Assembly: GCA_046759145.1 (NCBI GenBank)
Contig: JBHIBR010000097.1
Span: 1-6,938, forward strand
Direction: 5' to 3'
Source: JBHIBR01 sp046759145 [NCBI: Nitrospinota bacterium]
GTDB taxonomy: Bacteria > UBA8248
DNA length: 6,938 bases
In this document: piece by piece, positions 1-6,938 of the stretch
How the letters are laid out: each line of letters starts with the position of its first letter
How positions within the stretch are numbered: position 1 is the first letter of the stretch
Program-made: the position numbers and the translations under genes
The notes under the pieces: generated by a model
The model's input: the letters and a program-made list of their open reading frames with translations, nothing else
The model's database searches: none
Told to the model about the DNA's origin: nothing

Positions 1-238
1 TGCAGGCGGCCAGCTTGGGGTCGAGGTAGTGGATGAATCCGCAGGAGGGGCAGCAGAGCCGCTCCCTGGTGTCCCCCGGCGGGATCCGCCGCTCGAGGAG
101 CGCCCCGCAACCGGTGCGATGGCGCACCCTGCCCGGCAGGTAAGGATGGGCCAGGGGGGCGGGCTCCTCCGGGCGGACTACCAGGCCCGGTGGCCGGGGC
201 GCAGGCGGATTATCCGAGGTATTCCGCTCAGGGCTCAC
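1..238 (-). CDS. NUDIX hydrolase, N-terminal zinc-ribbon part (partial, continues past the left edge)
   Basis: The first 79 codons of a gene cut by the window edge. Residues 44 to 79 (CGALLERRIPPGDTRERLCC, then PSCGFIHYLDPKLAAC) match the zinc-ribbon leader seen before the catalytic domain in NADH pyrophosphatase or ADP-ribose pyrophosphatase-like NUDIX hydrolases, which cleave nucleoside diphosphate derivatives. The NUDIX box itself lies outside the window, so the family call rests on this leader. The second Cys pair (C63, C66) is intact. In the first pair only C44 remains: Arg41 sits where the partner Cys is expected. The chosen start is the GTG at 238, which overlaps the upstream stop (GTGA) and has GGAG 11 nt before it. 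It gives a Pro-rich lead of about 40 residues. A GTG at 127 would begin directly at the ribbon and is an alternative. Confidence 0.7.
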   Translation of the reverse strand, partial: MSPERNTSDNPPAPRPPGLVVRPEEPAPLAHPYLPGRVRHRTGCGALLERRIPPGDTRERLCCPSCGFIHYLDPKLAAC

Positions 239-873
239 AGGAAGAGCCGCTCCGCGCCCGGCAGGAGGAAGGGGTTGGTCTCCGCCTCCCGGCCGATGGT
301 GGTCTGGGGGCCGGGGTAGGCGACCGTCTCGGGCGGAAGGGCCAGGAGTTTTTCGCGGATGGAGCACAGGAGCTGGGTGGGGGAGCTCCCCGGGAGGTCC
401 GTCCGCCCCACCGCGCCTGCGAAGAGCGCATCCCCCACGAACGCGGCGCCCTCCCGGTAGAAGGTCACCCCGCCCTCCGAATGGCCGGGGGTGCAGAGGA
501 CCCGGAAGGTGAGCTCCCCGACGCTCACGGCGTCGCCCTCCTCAAGGAAGCCATCCACCTCAGGCGTCCAGGGGGCGGGGAGGCCAAAGCTCCTCGCCTT
601 CTCGGCCAGGGACCGGAGGTGGGGGAGGTCCCCCCGGTGCAAGTAGAAGGGGACCCCCAGCCTCTCCTTCGCCTCCTGGACTCCCTCCACGTGGTCGAGG
701 TGCCCATGGGTGTTGATGATCTTCGTGAGCCTAAGGCCGTGGCGGGAGGCGGCGGCCAGTATGCGGTCCACCTCCGCCCCCACGTCGATGAGGGCCCCTT
801 CGCGGGTCTTCTCGCAACCGACAACGTAGGCGTTCATCTGGAAGAGGCCCACCGTGACGCATTCGACGATCAT
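235..873 (-). CDS. MBL-fold hydrolase, glyoxalase II-like, lacking the last metal-ligand histidine
   Basis: Metallo-beta-lactamase fold protein of 212 residues, closest in look to the short YcbL/GloB2-like hydroxyacylglutathione hydrolase group; the actual substrate is unknown. The start MIVECVTVGLFQMNAYVVGC is typical of that group. The metal motif THGHLDH (55 to 61) supplies His56, His58, Asp60 and His61; TPGHSEGG supplies His131 and FVGDALF supplies Asp148. Relatives then carry YPGHGPxTTIG, whose His is the seventh ligand. Here residues 186 to 194 read YPGPQTTIG, so a His-Gly pair is missing while the flanking residues, including the later TNPFL, are kept. Activity may be lost or altered. 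It starts at an ATG with GGAGG just upstream (878 to 882), 13 nt after atpC, and its stop overlaps the next gene by 4 nt. It is therefore probably co-transcribed with the synthase genes, which does not prove a related role. Confidence 0.88.
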   Translation of the reverse strand: MIVECVTVGLFQMNAYVVGCEKTREGALIDVGAEVDRILAAASRHGLRLTKIINTHGHLDHVEGVQEAKERLGVPFYLHRGDLPHLRSLAEKARSFGLPAPWTPEVDGFLEEGDAVSVGELTFRVLCTPGHSEGGVTFYREGAAFVGDALFAGAVGRTDLPGSSPTQLLCSIREKLLALPPETVAYPGPQTTIGREAETNPFLLPGAERLFL

Positions 874-886
874 CGTCCCTCCGGGC

Positions 887-1321
887 TCATCCCTCCTCCT
901 CTCTCCCCTCGCCAGCCAGAGTGGCCACCCGGAGCCGGCTCATCGCCCGGCGCAGCGCAGCCGCCGCCCGGTCGAAATCCACCGACCCCTCCGTCTGGCG
1001 GGCAAGGTGGCGCTCCGCCCTCTTCCGCGCCTCGCGGGCGCGCCCCACATCGATCTCCTCCGCCCGCTCCGCCCGCTCGGCCAGCACCGTCACGTAGTTG
1101 GGACCCATCTCGGCGAAGCCGCCGACCACCGAGACGAAGTGGAGGCGGTCGCCCTTCCGATAGCTCAGGGCCCCGACGTCGAGCCGGCAGAGGAAGGGCG
1201 TGTGACCCGGGAGCACGCCGAACTCACCGCCCGCCCCCGGGGCGGTCACCTCGTCCACCTCCTCCCGGAATAGGAGTCGCTCGGGGGTGACCACCTCCAG
1301 GCGGATCTTCCCCTCTTCCAT
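887..1321 (-). CDS. atpC: F-type ATP synthase subunit epsilon
   Basis: Rotor subunit at the foot of gamma. In many bacteria its C-terminal helices brake ATP hydrolysis. It has 144 residues. The beta-sandwich domain covers about 1 to 88, with the conserved IRLEVVTPERLLF start, the GEFGVLPGHTPFL segment (about 32 to 44) and VVGGFAEMGPNYVTVLAE (about 65 to 82). An Arg/Ala/Glu-rich helical hairpin then fills about 88 to 135, so the two-helix regulatory domain is present. The ATG is 4 nt after the atpD stop, consistent with coupling. It is the last synthase gene of the operon. A 13-nt gap with a good ribosome binding site leads into the MBL gene. Confidence 0.95.
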   Translation of the reverse strand: MEEGKIRLEVVTPERLLFREEVDEVTAPGAGGEFGVLPGHTPFLCRLDVGALSYRKGDRLHFVSVVGGFAEMGPNYVTVLAERAERAEEIDVGRAREARKRAERHLARQTEGSVDFDRAAAALRRAMSRLRVATLAGEGREEEG

Positions 1322-1325
1322 GGCG

Positions 1326-3684
<2,359 letters not shown>

Positions 3685-3811
3685 CTCAGCCCATCCCCCT
3701 CAGAGCAACCCCCGCGCGCCCGCGAGCCGCCAGGCCGGGGCGAAGGGCGCCGCCCTCCCCCGGAACGGAGCCTCCGCGCGCTTGCGGGAGAGGTATTTCA
3801 CTCGGCTGCGC
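3685..3811 (-). other. alpha-gamma intergenic gap with GC hairpin and small open frame
   Basis: This 127-nt stretch is the longest non-coding interval in the operon. It holds a GC-rich inverted repeat (listed separately) and an open frame of 33 codons on the coding strand: GTG at 3801, TGA at 3700, starting 10 nt after the atpA stop and ending 15 nt before the atpG start. The frame would give a basic, Arg/Ala/Pro-rich peptide beginning MKYLSRKRAEAPFRG. No clear ribosome binding site precedes it, and open frames of this size are common by chance in such GC-rich DNA, so it is not called a gene. The last part, GAGGGGG about 10 nt before the atpG GTG, is probably the atpG ribosome binding site. 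Confidence 0.6.
3735..3763 (-). repeat. Strong GC hairpin between atpA and atpG
   Basis: The outer arms CCGGGG (3735 to 3740) and CCCCGG (3758 to 3763) pair perfectly. The inner arms AGGGC (3744 to 3748) and GCCCT (3752 to 3756) pair around a 3-nt loop. A 3-by-1 nt internal loop separates the two, giving about 11 pairs in total. No T-run follows on the coding strand, so it is not a standard intrinsic terminator. It could stabilise the atpA 3' end, mark an RNA processing site or damp downstream expression. Chance pairing in GC-rich DNA is the alternative. Confidence 0.5.
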
Positions 3812-5353
<1,542 letters not shown>

Positions 5354-5371
5354 CGCTCCCCTCTCTCCCGC

Positions 5372-5914
5372 CTAGTCCGCCAGGAGCTTCTCCCGCAACA
5401 CCTGGAGCTGGGTGCGCACGCTGCCGTCCATGACGGTGCTGTCCATCTGCACCACCAGGCCCCCGATGAGCTGCGGGTCCCGTGCCACCTGCAGGATGAC
5501 CTCCTTCCCGGTGAGCCGCGCGAGCCGCTCCCGGAGGCGCGCCACCGCCCCCGGGTCGAGCTCGGCAGCCGCCCGCACCTCCGCGCGCACCCGCCCCCGC
5601 CGTTCATCTGCCCCCCTGCGGTAGAAGTGGGCCATGGCGGGCAGCTCCCGCACCCGACCCTTCTCGAGCACCAGCAGGAGGAAGCCGCGGACCAGTTGCG
5701 AGAGCCCCATCCGCTCCACCAGCGCCTCCAGGACGGCGCGCTTCGCCTCCGCGCGGAACTGCGGGTTGATGAGGAGCGCCCGCAGCTCGCCGTGGCCCTC
5801 CACCGCCCGGCTCACGCTCGCCAGCTCCTCCCCCGTCTCATCCAGTCGGCCCTGCGCCTCCGCCAGGGCGAGGAGCGCCTTGGCGTAGCGGCGGGCCACC
5901 TTGGCGCCGGTCAC
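5372..5914 (-). CDS. atpH: F-type ATP synthase subunit delta (OSCP type)
   Basis: Stator subunit that sits on top of the F1 head and joins the alpha N termini to the b/b' stalk. The 180-residue length is normal. The N-terminal helical domain begins with the family pattern AKVARRYAKALLALAEAQG and covers about residues 1 to 105. The C-terminal domain ends with the conserved type GGLVVQMDSTVMDGSVRTQL (about residues 152 to 171). The GTG start overlaps the b stop in a GTGA junction, typical of translational coupling in a 1:1 complex. An 18-nt gap separates it from atpA. Confidence 0.95.
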   Translation of the reverse strand: MTGAKVARRYAKALLALAEAQGRLDETGEELASVSRAVEGHGELRALLINPQFRAEAKRAVLEALVERMGLSQLVRGFLLLVLEKGRVRELPAMAHFYRRGADERRGRVRAEVRAAAELDPGAVARLRERLARLTGKEVILQVARDPQLIGGLVVQMDSTVMDGSVRTQLQVLREKLLAD

Positions 5915-6501
5915 GTTTTCTCCCCCAGCCGGACCAGGTACTCCTCCACCAGGCGGCGCTGGTCGTCCGGCCCCAGGTTCTTAGAGAGCATCTCCTCGGC
6001 GAGCTGGATGGCGAGGGTGGCCGCCTGGGCCTGGAGCTGGGCCCGCGCCTTTTTCCCCTCCAGCTCGATGGCGGTGCGGGTCTGCTCGATGAGACGTTGG
6101 GCGGCCCTCTCGCTCTCCCGCACGAGCCGCTCCCGGAGCGCCTCCCGTTCCCGGGCCGCCTCGGCCCGCTGGGCTTCGAGCGCCCACTCGAGCTCCCCCA
6201 CCCGGGCGCGCTGCTCCGCCAGGAGAGCCGCCGCCTCGCGGCGGGCCTGCTCCGCCTCGGCGATGGACCGCTCGATGCGCTCGCGCCTCTCCGCCATGTG
6301 CTGGCGGATGGGCTTCGCGAGCAGCATGTAGAGGAGGCCGGCGACCAGGAGGAAGTTGAGGACCTTCGCGCTCTCCTCGAACCAATCGACGGGCGCGCGG
6401 GCGACCTCCCCCCCCTCCTCCTCCTCGGCCGCCCCCGCGAGCCCCGCGAGGCACAGCGCCCCGGCAAGAAGAAGAGGGAAGAGCCACCGCCGGGCCCCCA
6501 C
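5911..6501 (-). CDS. atpF: F-type ATP synthase subunit b, with signal-like N terminus
   Basis: Peripheral stalk subunit that anchors the stator in the membrane and binds delta. It is 196 residues long. A hydrophobic leader with Arg-Arg in front spans about residues 4 to 25 and ends in an AGA-A signal-peptidase-like site. An acidic EEEEGGE stretch follows, then the real anchor at about 45 to 62 (VLNFLLVAGLLYMLLAKPI) and a long charged coiled coil to the C terminus. The frame stays open well upstream inside b', but the GTG at 6501 is chosen because a GGAGG lies 9 nt before it and it falls directly after the b' stop. The upstream extension is Pro/Arg/Gly-rich shadow translation. The stop overlaps the delta start by 4 nt (GTGA), suggesting coupled translation. 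Whether the leader is cleaved or stays as a second membrane helix cannot be read from sequence. Confidence 0.92.
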   Translation of the reverse strand: MGARRWLFPLLLAGALCLAGLAGAAEEEEGGEVARAPVDWFEESAKVLNFLLVAGLLYMLLAKPIRQHMAERRERIERSIAEAEQARREAAALLAEQRARVGELEWALEAQRAEAAREREALRERLVRESERAAQRLIEQTRTAIELEGKKARAQLQAQAATLAIQLAEEMLSKNLGPDDQRRLVEEYLVRLGEKT

Positions 6502-6502
6502 C

Positions 6503-6937
6503 TCAGGCGACCTCCACCTCGCGGCCCGCGATGCGGCGGGCGATGGCGCGGGCGAGCCCCCGCGCCCGGCCCTTGAGATCCCTCTCCGCCAGAGCGGCAT
6601 CCCGCGCGAGAGCGGCCCGGGCGGCCTCGAGCTCCCGGGCGGTCCCGGCCCGCACCTCCTCAAGCCGCCTCCGGCCTCCTTCGGCCAGCTCCTGGTGGAT
6701 GGCCCCCAGGGCCTCGGCCGCCTCCTTGCGGTCGGCCGCCATGGCGAGCGCGTAGCGGTCCACCAGCGCCTGGGCCTCCTCGCGGTCGCGGCGGGCGACC
6801 TCCAGGTCGCCGCGGATCCTCCCCTCGCGCCCCTCCATCAGGGTCCGAAGGGGACGGTAGAGCAGGTAGTTGAGGATGATCAGGAGGAGAAGGAAGTTCG
6901 CCCACTGGATGAGGAAAGAAACGTCGAGCTGGAGCAC
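6503..6937 (-). CDS. atpF': F-type ATP synthase subunit b' (peripheral stalk)
   Basis: Second, diverged b-type subunit of the Fo stator. It pairs with subunit b to form the right-handed coiled-coil stalk linking the membrane sector to alpha3beta3-delta. The 144-residue protein opens with LDVSFLIQWANFLLLLIILN, the typical start of b/b' subunits. One membrane helix spans about residues 7 to 27, then the YRPL basic boundary, then a long charged Ala/Glu/Arg-rich helix to the C terminus. The predicted start is a GTG one base from the window edge. It fits the family start (M-L-x-L/I-D) and usual length (about 140 to 160), but its ribosome binding site lies outside, so a slightly longer protein cannot be excluded. 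Its TGA stop lies one base before the b start. It is called b' rather than b because it comes first and lacks the signal-like leader of its neighbour; b/b' naming is by convention. Confidence 0.9.
   Translation of the reverse strand: MLQLDVSFLIQWANFLLLLIILNYLLYRPLRTLMEGREGRIRGDLEVARRDREEAQALVDRYALAMAADRKEAAEALGAIHQELAEGGRRRLEEVRAGTARELEAARAALARDAALAERDLKGRARGLARAIARRIAGREVEVA
6511..6515 (-). promoter_or_regulatory. Ribosome binding site of atpF (decides its start)
   Basis: GGAGG on the minus strand, inside the last codons of the b' gene and 9 nt before the GTG at 6501. It supports that GTG over the longer open frame, which would start inside b'. Confidence 0.6.
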
Positions 6938-6938
6938 C

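Noticed and set aside
190-1290. A 366-codon plus-strand open frame over the MBL and epsilon genes
   Set aside because: Pro/Arg/Gly-rich shadow translation opposite two genes with clear family motifs.
3735-3763. Intrinsic terminator between atpA and atpG
   Set aside because: The hairpin is strong but no T-run follows on the coding strand, and essential synthase genes lie downstream.
6502-6663. Longer start for subunit b within the b' gene
   Set aside because: The extension is Pro/Arg/Ser-rich and lies wholly within the b' gene. The GTG at 6501 has a well-placed GGAGG and gives a sensible N terminus.

Overview
The window is almost wholly one minus-strand operon for the F1 sector and peripheral stalk of an F-type (F1Fo) ATP synthase. 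In transcription order (right to left) it holds b' (at the right edge), b, delta, alpha, gamma, beta and epsilon. Two further genes follow on the same strand: a metallo-beta-lactamase (MBL) fold hydrolase of the glyoxalase II-like kind, and the start of a NUDIX hydrolase with an N-terminal zinc ribbon, which runs off the left edge. Coding is very dense. Adjacent genes overlap by 4 nt or lie 1 to 46 nt apart, except for a 127-nt gap between alpha and gamma.

The DNA is very GC-rich, GTG start codons are common, and the stator has separate b and b' genes. The b subunit has a signal-peptide-like hydrophobic start ahead of its membrane anchor. The subunits a (atpB) and c (atpE) are not among the genes seen, so they lie upstream beyond the window or elsewhere. 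This arrangement resembles delta-proteobacterial-type and related GC-rich lineages (for example Desulfobacterota, Myxococcota, NC10 or Rokubacteria-like groups). That placement is inference and cannot be fixed from this window. No mobile element, CRISPR array, tRNA or rRNA was seen.

The synthase genes look intact. The catalytic Walker A and B motifs, the alpha arginine finger, the beta catalytic glutamate, the DELSEED loop and the gamma C-terminal signature are all present. Together b and b' form the membrane-anchored peripheral stalk, delta clamps it to the top of alpha3beta3, gamma and epsilon form the rotating central stalk, and beta (with alpha) makes ATP.

The less ordinary signals lie around this conserved core. 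The MBL protein lacks the last metal-binding histidine: a PGHGP-type motif is reduced to PGP, as if by a 6-nt in-frame deletion. The NUDIX zinc ribbon has arginine where the first cysteine is expected. The alpha-gamma gap holds a strong GC hairpin without a U-tract, inside a 33-codon open frame. Start codons also divide roughly by subunit copy number (ATG for alpha and beta, GTG for b', b, delta and gamma). No wholly new system was found.
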